Origin: Gemmataceae bacterium
GTDB lineage: Bacteria; Planctomycetota; Planctomycetia; Gemmatales; Gemmataceae
Direction of reading: 5' to 3'
Length of the DNA stretch: 64,000 bases
NCBI GenBank assembly: GCA_019694755.1
Contig: JAIBBI010000015.1
Coordinates: 1-64,000, forward strand
In this document: positions 43,346 to 51,950 of the stretch, piece by piece
How positions within the stretch are numbered: the stretch's first letter is position 1
Layout of the letters: every line of letters starts with the position of its first letter
The notes under the pieces: generated by a model
Databases searched by the model: none
Told to the model about the DNA's origin: nothing
The model's input: only the letters and a program-made list of their open reading frames with translations
Program-made: the position numbers and the translations under genes

Positions 43346-43941
43346 CACTGGACTCCCGTCTCAAAGGCCTGATCGATGACGGCGGCAAGTTCGGCGGCCG
43401 CCGTCTCGAGGTCGTCGTTGCGAATCTGGTGCCGGTATTCACCGGCGCGTGCGAGTTCGGCCCTCGCCGTCTCCATGCGGCGGGCGATGGCTGCCGGGCT
43501 GTCCGCCCCGCGGCTGCGGAGTCGCCGGGCGTAGTCCTCCGGGTCGGCCGCGGTGATGAACACCGAAACATGATCGGGGATTTTCGCCCGGACCTGTTCC
43601 GCGCCCTGCACGTCGATGTCGAGGATCACGCCGAAGCCGCGGGCCCGGTAAGGCTCGACCTCGCTCTTCAGCGTACCGTAGTAATCCCGGCCGTGAACGA
43701 CCGCATGCTCGAGCAATTCGCCGGCCGCGATGGCCGCCTCGAACCGTGGCCGGTCCCAGAACCAGTATTCGACGCCGTCGGTCTCGCCCGGCCGGGGCGC
43801 ACGCGTCGTCGCGGAAACCGAGTGCCTCAGCGGCCGCATGGTCATGGCCAGCAGTCGTTTGATCAACGTGGTCTTTCCCGACCCGCTGGGGCCGGAGACG
43901 ATGATCAGCGGCCCGCGGGCGATGGCGCTGGTGGCGTTCAT
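43345..43941 (-). CDS. gmk: guanylate kinase
   Basis: 198 residues. Phosphorylates GMP to GDP. Walker A SGPSGSGKTTLIKRL, the GMP-binding SVSATTRAPRPGETDGVEYWF, LEHAVVHGRDYYGTL and ILDIDVQGAEQVR are all present. It is coupled at both ends: ATGA overlap with yicC upstream and TGATG with rpoZ downstream, giving the widespread yicC-gmk-rpoZ order. Confidence 0.95.
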   Translation of the reverse strand: MNATSAIARGPLIIVSGPSGSGKTTLIKRLLAMTMRPLRHSVSATTRAPRPGETDGVEYWFWDRPRFEAAIAAGELLEHAVVHGRDYYGTLKSEVEPYRARGFGVILDIDVQGAEQVRAKIPDHVSVFITAADPEDYARRLRSRGADSPAAIARRMETARAELARAGEYRHQIRNDDLETAAAELAAVIDQAFETGVQ

Positions 43942-44834
43942 TCGACGTTCTGCAGCATTTCGCGGATCTTCTCGAGAACCGCCTTGATGGCCACGACCTG
44001 CCGGGAGATCTCGATGTCTCCGGCCTTCGCGCCCATGGTGTTCGTTTCGCGGCCCATTTCCTGGGCGACGAATTCCAGCTTCCGGCCGATCGAGTCGTCA
44101 TTGCCGCGAAGGACTTCGCCGAACTGCGCGAGGTGGCTGTCCAGCCGGACGATTTCCTCGGCGATGTCCGACCGGTCGGCATAGAGGGCGACCTCGCGGG
44201 CCAGGTCCTCGTCGCGGAGCTGGGCCGCATTGTCGGCGAGCAGGTTTTTCACACGTTCGCGGAGCCGATCGCGGAAGCCCGCGGCAACGGTCGGCTGCCG
44301 GTCGCGGACGACATCAACGTGCCCCATGATCTCGTTGCGCCAGGCTTCGAGCTGAGTCGCCATCCTACCGCCTTCGTCGGCACGCATGGCCTGCAGGCGG
44401 GTCAGGGCGTCGGCCAGACCGGCCTCGAGGATCGGCCACTCGGACTCGGCATCGGCGGTGTTACCCTGCTCACCAGTCACGCCCGGCAGGGCGAGCACGC
44501 CCTGCAGCATCGATTCCAGCGTGGGCCTGTTCGACGACTCGAGGCCGCCCCAGGCGTCGGCGATCTGGCGGACGTAGCTCTGCAGAGCGACCTTGTTGAG
44601 CCGGAAGTCCTCGCCCCGGCTCTGTCGGTCGATCCGCAACTGAATGAGAATGGTGCCGCGACGAACGAAACGCCGGACAACCTTTTCGAATTCCGCCTCG
44701 AAGAGTCCGTACGGCTCGGGAGCCCGGAGATTGAGCTTGAGATGCCGGTTGTTGACCGACCGGACCTCGAAACGATAGGCGAGGGCAGCCGCGCCGCCGC
44801 GTGACTCCCCGAACCCGGTCATACTTAAGAGCAC
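43938..44834 (-). CDS. yicC: YicC/YloC-family endoribonuclease
   Basis: 298 residues from a GTG at 44834, giving the typical opening MLLSMTGFGESRG. Family hallmarks are the N-terminal RFEVRSVNNRHLKLNLR and the C-terminal ELEFVAQEMGRETNTMGAKA-type segment (KLEFVAQEMGRE, NTMGAK). YicC proteins have been reported as endoribonucleases. Its position upstream of gmk is the usual one. Confidence 0.9.
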   Translation of the reverse strand: MLLSMTGFGESRGGAAALAYRFEVRSVNNRHLKLNLRAPEPYGLFEAEFEKVVRRFVRRGTILIQLRIDRQSRGEDFRLNKVALQSYVRQIADAWGGLESSNRPTLESMLQGVLALPGVTGEQGNTADAESEWPILEAGLADALTRLQAMRADEGGRMATQLEAWRNEIMGHVDVVRDRQPTVAAGFRDRLRERVKNLLADNAAQLRDEDLAREVALYADRSDIAEEIVRLDSHLAQFGEVLRGNDDSIGRKLEFVAQEMGRETNTMGAKAGDIEISRQVVAIKAVLEKIREMLQNVE

Positions 44835-44850
44835 GCTGCGGCCCTCGGGC

Positions 44851-45123
44851 TTACGGGTTCCCGGAGGCGCCCGGCAGATTGATCGGGCCGTCGGCCGAGG
44901 GGCTCATGACGCGAACCTGCACCATGATGAGCAGGATCCAGGCGGCCGCGACGTAGATCGTAAAACGGGTGAAGGTATCGCCGGCCTTGGAGCCGAACGG
45001 CGAAGAGCCGCCGACGCCGCCGAACGCACCGGCCAGCCCGCCGCCCTTGCCGCGCTGGATCAGCACCACACCGATCAGAAAAATCCCGGTCAGGATGACC
45101 AAGAGATTGAGAATGTTTGCCAT
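44851..45123 (-). CDS. secG: SecG, preprotein translocase subunit
   Basis: 90 residues from the ATG at 45123. Two membrane helices (ILNLLVILTGIFLIGVVLI and TIYVAAAWILLIMVQV) flank the conserved cytosolic loop QRGKGGGLAGAFGG followed by SSPFGSKAGDTFTR, the SecG signature. It assists SecYEG-driven export. It lies between tpiA and yicC on the same strand; tpiA-secG adjacency is common in bacteria. Confidence 0.92.
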   Translation of the reverse strand: MANILNLLVILTGIFLIGVVLIQRGKGGGLAGAFGGVGGSSPFGSKAGDTFTRFTIYVAAAWILLIMVQVRVMSPSADGPINLPGASGNP

Positions 45124-45212
45124 GGCTTCCGCCCTCACGCCGGGCCGGGCGGTCCTCACCTCGGCCGTAACTCAAGGTTATACGGAGATTCCGAGCGCCC
45201 GCCAAGCGAAAA

Positions 45213-45968
45213 TCATGCCGCTCCGGCGACGATCGCGAGGAAACTCTCCGGCTTTAAACTCGCTCCGCCGACGAGCGCTCCATCGATATCGGGCTGACTC
45301 ATCAGTTCCCGCGCGTTTTCCGCCTTCACACTGCCGCCGTATTGAATCGTCAGCGCCGCGGCGGACTGTTCGTCCCACGCTTTCCGGGCCAGCCCCCGAA
45401 TGTAGGCGTGGACTTCCTGCGCCTGGTCCGGCGTGGCCGTCCTGCCGGTGCCAATGGCCCAGACCGGTTCGTACGCGATGGTCAGCCGATGGACCAGAGC
45501 GCGGTCGAAGCCTGCGAGAGCGTCGTAAAGCTGTCGCCAGATGATCTGCTGGGTGTGGTCCTTCTCTCGCTCTTCGAGAGTCTCGCCCACGCAGAGAATG
45601 ACATCGAGACCGGCATCAATCGCCGCGCGGACCTTGAGATTGATGAACTCGTTGCGCTCGCCGAGGCCGTGCCGACGCTCGGAATGGCCGAGGATGACAT
45701 ACTTGCAGCCGACATCCTTGAGCATTTCCGGGCTGACTTCCCCGGTAAACGCCCCTTCATGGGCCGGGTAAAGGTTCTGGGCGGCGACACCGACGCGGGA
45801 GCCGGCCAGGCATTCCGCGATCAAAGCGAGATAAGGGTAGGGGGGAGCCACCGCGACGCGAACGCGGTCGTCGGTGACGCCGGCGGCCACGGCCCGGGCC
45901 AGCGCCCGCCCACTGGCCGCGGAGGTGAACATCTTCCAGTTGCCGGCCACGAACTTCTGACGGGCCAT
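45213..45968 (-). CDS. tpiA: triose-phosphate isomerase
   Basis: 251 residues. Interconverts dihydroxyacetone phosphate and glyceraldehyde 3-phosphate. Motifs: FVAGNWKMF (catalytic Lys), [10 protein letters not shown] (His), [14 protein letters not shown] (catalytic Glu and loop 6) and [21 protein letters not shown]. The normal length and complete motifs make it a functional housekeeping enzyme. Followed by secG on the same strand. Confidence 0.96.
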   Translation of the reverse strand: MARQKFVAGNWKMFTSAASGRALARAVAAGVTDDRVRVAVAPPYPYLALIAECLAGSRVGVAAQNLYPAHEGAFTGEVSPEMLKDVGCKYVILGHSERRHGLGERNEFINLKVRAAIDAGLDVILCVGETLEEREKDHTQQIIWRQLYDALAGFDRALVHRLTIAYEPVWAIGTGRTATPDQAQEVHAYIRGLARKAWDEQSAAALTIQYGGSVKAENARELMSQPDIDGALVGGASLKPESFLAIVAGAA

Positions 45969-46007
45969 CGGTGATTCCTTTCGAGGCGAACCGCCGGGCG
46001 ACGGGCG

Positions 46008-47132
46008 TCAGTCGGCGATCAGGGGAGCCATGGGGTAGCTGCCCAGAATCGTCATCTTATGCGTTTCCTTGTCGAGGGCCGTCAGGGCCTTTTTGGTCTT
46101 GGGGTCGTCTTCGTGCCCCTCGATATCGACGAAAAAAATGTACTCGTTCTTGGCATCGCGGGCCGGGAACGACTCGATCCATGTCATGTTGATCTTGTTC
46201 GACTTGAACACGTTGAGCGCGTCGACCAGCGACCCGGGATTGTGTTTGACCGAGAACATCACTGAGCACTTGTCTTTACCGGTCTTCGGGACCGAGGTGC
46301 TGCTGATCACCGCGAATCGGGTCTCGTTATCCGGCACGTCTTCGATATCCGGAGCCAGAACCTTCAAACCGTACCGCACCGCGGCCTGCCGCGATGCGAC
46401 GGCGGCCGCGCCGGGCTCGGTGAGTGCGAGGCGGGCTGCGTCGGCCGTGCTCGACACTTCGTGCAGCGACGCGTGGCTGACATTCTTGGCCAGCCAGTTC
46501 CGGCACTGCGACAGCGCCTGCCCCTTGCTGTACACCCGGCGGATTTCCATCTGCTCGCAGTTGGCCAGCAGGTTGTGATGGATCCGCAGGCGAATCTCGC
46601 TGCAGATCTTGAGCTGCGGCAGGCGGATGAACATCTCGAGCGTGTCCGCGACCCGCCCGTCGGTGCTGTTTTCGAGCGGCACGACCCCGAACTCGGCGTA
46701 GCCGCGGTTCACTTCCTCGAAGACGGCCGAGATGCTGCCCACGCGGAGGAACTCGACATCCTGACCGAATCGTTCGACCGTCGCGAGATAGCTGTAACTG
46801 TACTCCGGCCCGAGGAATGCGACCTTGATCCGGCGTTCGAGGGCACGGGCGCCGCTGATGATCTCGCGGTAGATCGCGCGAACGGTCACCTCGTCGAGCG
46901 GCCCCTTGTTATGACTGACGACGTTCTGAAGTACTTCCTGCTCACGGGCCGGCGAAAAAATGTCGGATCCGTTGGCCTCTTTGAGTTTCCCGATATCGGA
47001 GGCCAGGCCGGCCCGCTCGTTAACCATCTTCAGGATCTGAAGATCGAGTTTGTCAATCTGCGTGCGCAGGGTCTTTACCTGGGCATTGGCTTTCGCAGCG
47101 GTGGCGGCCGGGCTTTCAGACTTCCGCGACAT
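46008..47132 (-). CDS. pheA: chorismate mutase / prephenate dehydratase (P-protein)
   Basis: 374 residues in three parts: an AroQ chorismate mutase helix bundle (LRTQIDKLDLQILKMVNERAGLASDIGKLK, about 22-105), a prephenate dehydratase (VAFLGPEYSYSYLA, GVVPLENSTDGRVADTL, and the DNETRFAVIS motif with the catalytic Thr), and a C-terminal ACT domain (CSVMFSVKHNPGSLVDAL, TWIESFPARDAKNEY) that binds phenylalanine for feedback control. It converts chorismate to phenylpyruvate. An unconserved alanine- and lysine-rich N-terminal tail of about 20 residues precedes it. Confidence 0.95.
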   Translation of the reverse strand: MSRKSESPAATAAKANAQVKTLRTQIDKLDLQILKMVNERAGLASDIGKLKEANGSDIFSPAREQEVLQNVVSHNKGPLDEVTVRAIYREIISGARALERRIKVAFLGPEYSYSYLATVERFGQDVEFLRVGSISAVFEEVNRGYAEFGVVPLENSTDGRVADTLEMFIRLPQLKICSEIRLRIHHNLLANCEQMEIRRVYSKGQALSQCRNWLAKNVSHASLHEVSSTADAARLALTEPGAAAVASRQAAVRYGLKVLAPDIEDVPDNETRFAVISSTSVPKTGKDKCSVMFSVKHNPGSLVDALNVFKSNKINMTWIESFPARDAKNEYIFFVDIEGHEDDPKTKKALTALDKETHKMTILGSYPMAPLIAD

Positions 47133-47436
47133 CGGCGAACCTCGGTAATCGGAGACAAATTTTCACCTACTCTAGTTGCTCAGTAAATCACTGTCAATGA
47201 ACCAGTTAAAGCAACAGATGCCGATTTTCCCGGGAATTGTACCGGTTTCCGGTCATGGCGATCACACAGGATGCGCCGACTGGGAAAGATGTGTATGCCT
47301 GTCCAGAGGCGGGCCGCCAATTTGGCAGTCGGATCCTTGCGGGCCTCAAAACTCTGAGCGGGATCCGAGTCGGGACCGGTCCTATTTCAAGGGAAAAACG
47401 TCGACGGGAATCGCCCGTGCCGGTTTTTTATGAGAA
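47133..47436. other. intergenic region between pheA and the dnaK promoter
   Basis: No credible gene is seen. The left part would carry the divergent pheA promoter (TTGCTCAGTAAATCACTGTC region near 47176, without a clear -10). A weak hairpin ACGGG-AATCG-CCCGT (47404-47418) followed by GCCGG and six T bases might end a short upstream transcript on the plus strand, but the stem is only five pairs. Confidence 0.4.
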
Positions 47437-47452
47437 TGGCACGGCGGATGCT
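47437..47452 (+). promoter_or_regulatory. sigma-54-type promoter upstream of dnaK
   Basis: TGGCACGGCGGATGCT matches the -24/-12 consensus (TGGCACG-N4-TTGCW) with a single mismatch; the GG and GC pairs are correctly spaced. It lies 78 bases before the dnaK ATG. A small perfect hairpin CCGCCC-CCC-GGGCGG (47482-47496) sits in the predicted leader. A sigma-54 activator is encoded at 11555-14590, although nothing links the two directly. Confidence 0.55.
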
Positions 47453-47529
47453 TATTGACCGCCGTTCCCTTAAACACAGTGCCGCCCCCCGGGCGGTTAC
47501 ACATACCGGAAATTGAAACGGAGCAACCA

Positions 47530-49476
47530 ATGGCCACTGAGAAAATCATCGGGATCGACCTGGGCACGACCAACTCGGTTGTGGCGGTCATGGAAGGTGG
47601 CGAGGTCAAAGTCATCGCCAATCAGGAAGGCAACCGCCTGACCCCCAGCGTAGTCGCGTTCACCGACAAGGGTGAGCGGCTGGTCGGCGACCCGGCCAAG
47701 CGTCAGGCGATTACCAATCCCCGTCGGACCATTTACTCGATCAAGCGGTTCATGGGCCGGCGACACAACGAGGTGGAAAGCGAAGAGAAGCTCGTCCCCT
47801 ACAAGGTCGTCGGTGGCGCGGCCGACCTCGTAAAGGTCGATATCGACGGCAAGCAGTACACCCCCCCGGAAATCTCGGCCCTCGTCCTCCGCAAGCTCAA
47901 GGAGGCTGCGGAAGCCTACCTCGGGCACACGGTCCGCAAGGCGGTCATCACCGTCCCGGCGTACTTCAACGACGCCCAGCGTCAGGCGACGATCGACGCG
48001 GCCCAGATCGCCGGTTTCGATACCGAGTGGGAGATCGAAGACCCGGCCACGGGCAAGAAGTCAAAGCAGCGGATGCGCATCATCAACGAGCCCACCGCGG
48101 CATCGATCGCCTACGCCCTCGACAAGAAACATGACCAGAAGATCGTCGTGTTCGACCTCGGCGGCGGCACGTTCGACGTCTCGGTCCTCGAGATCGGGGC
48201 CGACGGCGTGTTCCAGGTCGTGTCCACCAACGGTGACACCCACCTGGGTGGCGACGACTTCGACCAGGTCCTGATCGACTACATTGCCGACGACTTCAAA
48301 AAGAACAACGGCATCGACCTGCGGAAGGACCAGATGGCCCTTCAGCGTCTCAAGGAAGCTGCCGAGCGGGCCAAGAAGGACCTGTCCCAGCAGACTTCGA
48401 CGGAAATCAACCTGCCGTTCATCACGGCCGACGCGTCGGGGCCGAAGCACCTCCAGCTTTCGATCACCCGGTCGCAGTTCGAGAAGATGGTCGACGGCCT
48501 GATCGAGCGCTGCAAGAAGCCCGTGCTGACCGCACTGGCCGACGCCAAACTTTCGAAGAGCGACATCGACGAAATCGTGCTCGTCGGCGGCATGACCCGC
48601 ATGCCCCGCGTGCAGGAGATCGTCAAAGAGATCTTCGGCAAGGAAGGCCACCGCGGCGTGAACCCGGACGAGGTCGTCGCCATTGGTGCGGCCATTCAGG
48701 GCGCTCAGCTCCTGCTCGGCAGCAAGAGCGACATCCTCCTGCTCGACGTCACGCCGCTGACCCTCGGCATCGAGACGCTGGGCGGCGTGTTGACGCCGAT
48801 GATCGCGAAGAACACCACGATCCCGCACAAGAAGAGCGAGAAGTTCACCACCGCGGCCGACAACCAGCCCTCGGTGGAGGTCAAGGTGTACCAGGGCGAG
48901 CGACCTATGGCCAAGGACAACAAGGCCATCGGTACGTTCCACCTCGACGGGATCGCCCCGGCCGCCCGGGGAACGCCGCAGATCGAGGTCACCTTCGACA
49001 TCGACGCCAACGGCGTGCTTAACGTCTCGGCCAAGGATCTCGGCACAGGCAAGGAAAACAAGATCCGCATCGAAGGATCGAGCGGTATGAGCGCCGACGA
49101 GATCGAGCGGATGAAGCGCGACGCCGAGGCCCACGCCGACGAGGACAAGCAGAAGCGGGAACTGGCCGACGCCCGCAACGAGGCGGACGCCCGCATCAAC
49201 CAGATGGAGAAGCTGCTCAAGGACAATGCCGACAAGATCAAGGACACGGACAAGGCCCCGATCCAGTCGGCCATCGAAAAGCTGAAGCTGAAGGCCTCCG
49301 GCGAAGACGCCGCCGCCATCCGGCAGTCGATCGAGGAACTCATGACGGCGTCGCAGGCAATGGCCCAGCACCTGTACGCCCAGCCCAGTGGCGGTGCGGC
49401 CGGGGCGGCCCCCGAAGCGGGTGGCGGCAAGGGCAAGGACGACGTCATCGACGCCGAATTCGAAGTGAAGAACTGA
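47530..49476 (+). CDS. dnaK: Hsp70 chaperone DnaK
   Basis: 648 residues from the ATG at 47530 (GGAG eight bases upstream). Complete: ATPase domain opening [19 protein letters not shown], linker and substrate domain ([29 protein letters not shown]) and helical lid, ending in the family tail [15 protein letters not shown]-driven folding chaperone working with DnaJ and GrpE, neither of which is adjacent. A C-terminal Gly/Ala stretch precedes the tail. It is followed by a strong intrinsic terminator and is therefore probably monocistronic. Confidence 0.97.
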   Translation: MATEKIIGIDLGTTNSVVAVMEGGEVKVIANQEGNRLTPSVVAFTDKGERLVGDPAKRQAITNPRRTIYSIKRFMGRRHNEVESEEKLVPYKVVGGAADLVKVDIDGKQYTPPEISALVLRKLKEAAEAYLGHTVRKAVITVPAYFNDAQRQATIDAAQIAGFDTEWEIEDPATGKKSKQRMRIINEPTAASIAYALDKKHDQKIVVFDLGGGTFDVSVLEIGADGVFQVVSTNGDTHLGGDDFDQVLIDYIADDFKKNNGIDLRKDQMALQRLKEAAERAKKDLSQQTSTEINLPFITADASGPKHLQLSITRSQFEKMVDGLIERCKKPVLTALADAKLSKSDIDEIVLVGGMTRMPRVQEIVKEIFGKEGHRGVNPDEVVAIGAAIQGAQLLLGSKSDILLLDVTPLTLGIETLGGVLTPMIAKNTTIPHKKSEKFTTAADNQPSVEVKVYQGERPMAKDNKAIGTFHLDGIAPAARGTPQIEVTFDIDANGVLNVSAKDLGTGKENKIRIEGSSGMSADEIERMKRDAEAHADEDKQKRELADARNEADARINQMEKLLKDNADKIKDTDKAPIQSAIEKLKLKASGEDAAAIRQSIEELMTASQAMAQHLYAQPSGGAAGAAPEAGGGKGKDDVIDAEFEVKN

Positions 49477-49497
49477 TCCGGATATCCTGAGTGTAAC

Positions 49498-49526
49498 AAG
49501 CCCGCCGGCGACCCCGGCGGGCTTTC
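49498..49526 (+). terminator. intrinsic terminator after dnaK
   Basis: AAGCCCGCCGG (49498-49508) pairs perfectly with CCGGCGGGCTT (49514-49524) across a 5-base loop, followed by TC. It lies 21 bases after the dnaK stop; the A/T pairs at the stem base give it features of a bidirectional terminator. Confidence 0.85.
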
Positions 49527-49580
49527 TCATGCGCGGATATCGGGTACACTGGAGCAGTGTCGATGCCGGGAGGATTCCGA

Positions 49581-50555
49581 ATGGCCGTGCAACCCCTCGC
49601 GCCGGAACCGAAGTTCTGGTCGAAGTACTCTCCGCACCAGGAACTGCCCATCTCCGGCCTTTCGTCGGCGGCCATCCACGTCGGCTGTGCCGTCCTGCTC
49701 GTTCTCCTCCTGAACTTCGTCATCGGTGGTGGTCGTGACCCCGGCATGCCCCTCGAGGTATTCGACGAGGGAACGATCAATGCCGGGGGCGGAGGCGACC
49801 CCAACGGCAAGGCCGTCAGCAACGTCCCCGGCTCGGGACGGGTCGAGCGTGCGGATACCGAGGAACTCCCTGCCGACACGCCCAAAGCCAATGCGGCCCT
49901 CGGCGGCCTGCCGGACGTCCGCGATACCCTGCCGGACCTGCCGGCCAACCCGCTTTCCGATCGCACAGTCGATTCCTCCGCGGCGAAGAACCAACTCGAC
50001 GGCGTCGGCAAGTCGGCACCGAAGGGCCCGCCCCAGAGCGCGGGCCGGGGCGGCCCGGGTTCCGGCGGCGGGAAAGGGAAGGGCTCGGGGCCCGGCGAGG
50101 GAACGGGGGATCAGGCGGGCTCTCAGGGCTCAATCCGCCACAAGCGGAATAAACGCTGGACGCTATCGTTCAACACCAACGGCGACTATTTACGCCAGCT
50201 CTCCGCCCTCGGTGCGATTCTGGTGGCTGAATACCCGGACGGTACGCGGGTCATGTTCCGGAAGTTGGATCAATCGCCGGTGCCGCCCGAGGTGATCGAC
50301 CCGGACATCCGCAACCGCATGGTCTGGGTCGACGAGCGCCCCTCGGCTGTCCGCGAGTTGTCGGAAGCGATGGGCGTCTCCCGGATGCCGACGGCCATCA
50401 AGGCGTACTTCCCGTTCAAGCTGGAAAACGAAATGCTGAAGCTGGAACTTGCCTACCGCGGCAAACAGGAAGAGGAGATCCACTCGACCGTGTTTCGTGT
50501 GCTCATGGACGGCCGCCGCTACCGACTTGTTGTAGAAGAACAGCGGTACAACTGA
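49581..50555 (+). CDS. TonB-like single-pass membrane protein
   Basis: About 324 residues from the ATG at 49581 (GGGAGG seven bases upstream). A single membrane helix (AAIHVGCAVLLVLLLNFVI) near residue 45 is followed by a long Gly/Pro/Asp-rich linker (residues ~60-190, including GRGGPGSGGGKGKGSGPGEG) and a globular C-terminal domain of about 130 residues. This topology resembles TonB or TolA, and the gene faces an ExbB-ExbD-ExbD operon, so it may be the transducer of that motor. The C-terminal domain does not show an obvious TonB motif, so the role is inferred from topology and context. Confidence 0.55.
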   Translation: MAVQPLAPEPKFWSKYSPHQELPISGLSSAAIHVGCAVLLVLLLNFVIGGGRDPGMPLEVFDEGTINAGGGGDPNGKAVSNVPGSGRVERADTEELPADTPKANAALGGLPDVRDTLPDLPANPLSDRTVDSSAAKNQLDGVGKSAPKGPPQSAGRGGPGSGGGKGKGSGPGEGTGDQAGSQGSIRHKRNKRWTLSFNTNGDYLRQLSALGAILVAEYPDGTRVMFRKLDQSPVPPEVIDPDIRNRMVWVDERPSAVRELSEAMGVSRMPTAIKAYFPFKLENEMLKLELAYRGKQEEEIHSTVFRVLMDGRRYRLVVEEQRYN

Positions 50556-50562
50556 GGCCCAA

Positions 50563-50605
50563 GGCTTCCAAGATACTCACGAAAGAACTGACAATCTTGA
50601 CTACC
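50563..50605. repeat. diverged palindrome-like repeat, copy C
   Basis: Aligns with copies A and B: TTCCAAGATACTCAC, a 7-base spacer, then CTGACAATCTTGACTACC. The inner pairing is degraded but outer segments (CAAGAT/ATCTTG, and GGCCCAAGG with CCTTGAGGCC) can still pair. It begins eight bases after the TonB-like gene stop. Confidence 0.5.
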
Positions 50606-50640
50606 TTGAGGCCGGGCACGGCCCAAATTCCTGACACCCG

Positions 50641-51243
50641 CTATTCCTTCTTCACCAGCAGCGTCTTTTCGATCCCGGCAGCCCGGGCGGCATCCATGAC
50701 GGCGACGACCGCGCCCCAGTCGACGCCCTGCGCGTCGAGCAGGATCTGGCGTTTCTGGGCCGTCTTCACGAACTGTGCGAGCCGGGTGGAAAGCTCGTCC
50801 TTGCCTACCGTCTGATCCTCAATGCGGATGCCGTCGGGCCGCAGGGTCACGCGGATCGTGAACTCCTTCACCCGCTCTGCCACCGCCTGTTTCGCACCCG
50901 AGTCCAGTTTCGCCGTGGTCGCGCCCGGCATGTCGAGCACTTTGCGGATCGACTCGTACGTCGTCGTCAGAATGAAGAAGATCAGGAGCACTAAAGTCAC
51001 GTCGATGAGCGGATTCATGTCGAGCCGGGACTCGTCCTCGTGCTCGGGCCGAAGTGGCGGCTCGACTTCGGCCGCGGCGGCCGCGAACACCGGATGGGCT
51101 TCCAGCGACACCCAGTCACCGGACTCACCCCGGACCTCGTCGGTGGGGTCCAGACGTCCGTCGGCCAGGCCGGCGCGGATGGCCTCGGTCGTCTGCCCGG
51201 CGACCGATCGCGGCGAACCTTCGTGGCGGACAGACCAGGTCAT
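50641..51243 (-). CDS. ExbD/TolR-family protein with N-terminal GYF-like domain (second ExbD)
   Basis: 200 residues. Residues 1-55 (MTWSVRHEGSP, AIRAGLADGRLDPTDEVRGESGDWVSL) resemble the GYF_2 type of small domain. The ExbD part begins at DMNPLIDVTLVLLIFFILTTTY, with the essential membrane aspartate in PLIDV, followed by a periplasmic domain ending in ILLDAQGVDWGAVVAVMD. ExbD subunits line the proton channel with ExbB. It overlaps the first exbD by four bases. Confidence 0.85.
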   Translation of the reverse strand: MTWSVRHEGSPRSVAGQTTEAIRAGLADGRLDPTDEVRGESGDWVSLEAHPVFAAAAAEVEPPLRPEHEDESRLDMNPLIDVTLVLLIFFILTTTYESIRKVLDMPGATTAKLDSGAKQAVAERVKEFTIRVTLRPDGIRIEDQTVGKDELSTRLAQFVKTAQKRQILLDAQGVDWGAVVAVMDAARAAGIEKTLLVKKE

Positions 51244-51950
51244 TTCGGCCGCTCCTGGACTTCCGCCTTGACCTCCGTCAGTCCCTCGGACCGCAACGCC
51301 CCCAGGCGGCCCGCGAATTTCTGCACCACCTCGAACGGCAACTTGTGATGCGCGGCGACCCGGCAGCCCAGCGTCTGACCGGCTTCCCGACTCTTGAGCT
51401 TCTGTCGAATCCGCTCGATCACGGCATCGGCCGAGATTCCGTCGTCCGCCGGGAGGGGAGGGCCGTCGCCGACGGCGAAGGAATAGACCGGCTGCCCGCC
51501 GGGCCCCAGGTCCATGCCGACAACCAGCGTCCCCTGGCCGGAGAACAGCGTGGCATAGCTCGTCTCCGGCACGATCACCTTCGAGCCGCCGACGGCGACC
51601 GTCGCCGTCATCATGAAGAAGATGAGCAGTACAAGGCTGATATCGATGAGCGGGACCATGTCGACATCGTCGTCTTCGTCGCCGCGGCGGTGCCGGATCG
51701 GCAGACCGAGTTCGACGGGTTCGAGCGCTTCCGCCCGGTCGTCGGCCACGGCGACATCACGGCGTGGCAGGTAGATACTGAATTCGGGGCTGTCGGCGAT
51801 CAGCGACCAGTGGTCCGATCCCGCCGGGCGCACACGGTCGCGTGACGATACTCGGCCCTGCTGAAGCCAGTCGGCCAGCACCTCGTACGGCACTGATTCG
51901 TAGGCGCGGTTGGCTGCCGAGAGCCAGACATCGTAATGCGTCGCCGGCAT
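51240..51950 (-). CDS. ExbD/TolR-family protein with N-terminal GYF-like domain (first ExbD)
   Basis: 236 residues from the ATG at 51950, which overlaps the exbB stop (TGATG) and is preceded by GGAGG. An N-terminal cytosolic module (MPATHYDVWLSA, VLADWLQQGRVSSRDRVRPAGSDHWSLI) resembles the GYF_2 domain of the neighbouring ExbD. The membrane segment is DMVPLIDISLVLLIFFMMTA with the key Asp in PLIDI, then a periplasmic domain. Part of a proton-driven ExbBD motor. Confidence 0.85.
   Translation of the reverse strand: MPATHYDVWLSAANRAYESVPYEVLADWLQQGRVSSRDRVRPAGSDHWSLIADSPEFSIYLPRRDVAVADDRAEALEPVELGLPIRHRRGDEDDDVDMVPLIDISLVLLIFFMMTATVAVGGSKVIVPETSYATLFSGQGTLVVGMDLGPGGQPVYSFAVGDGPPLPADDGISADAVIERIRQKLKSREAGQTLGCRVAAHHKLPFEVVQKFAGRLGALRSEGLTEVKAEVQERPK

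Noticed and set aside
48061-49530. Long minus-strand frame opposite dnaK
   Set aside because: dnaK is intact with complete motifs; the antisense product is low-complexity, runs into the terminator and has no recognisable domain.
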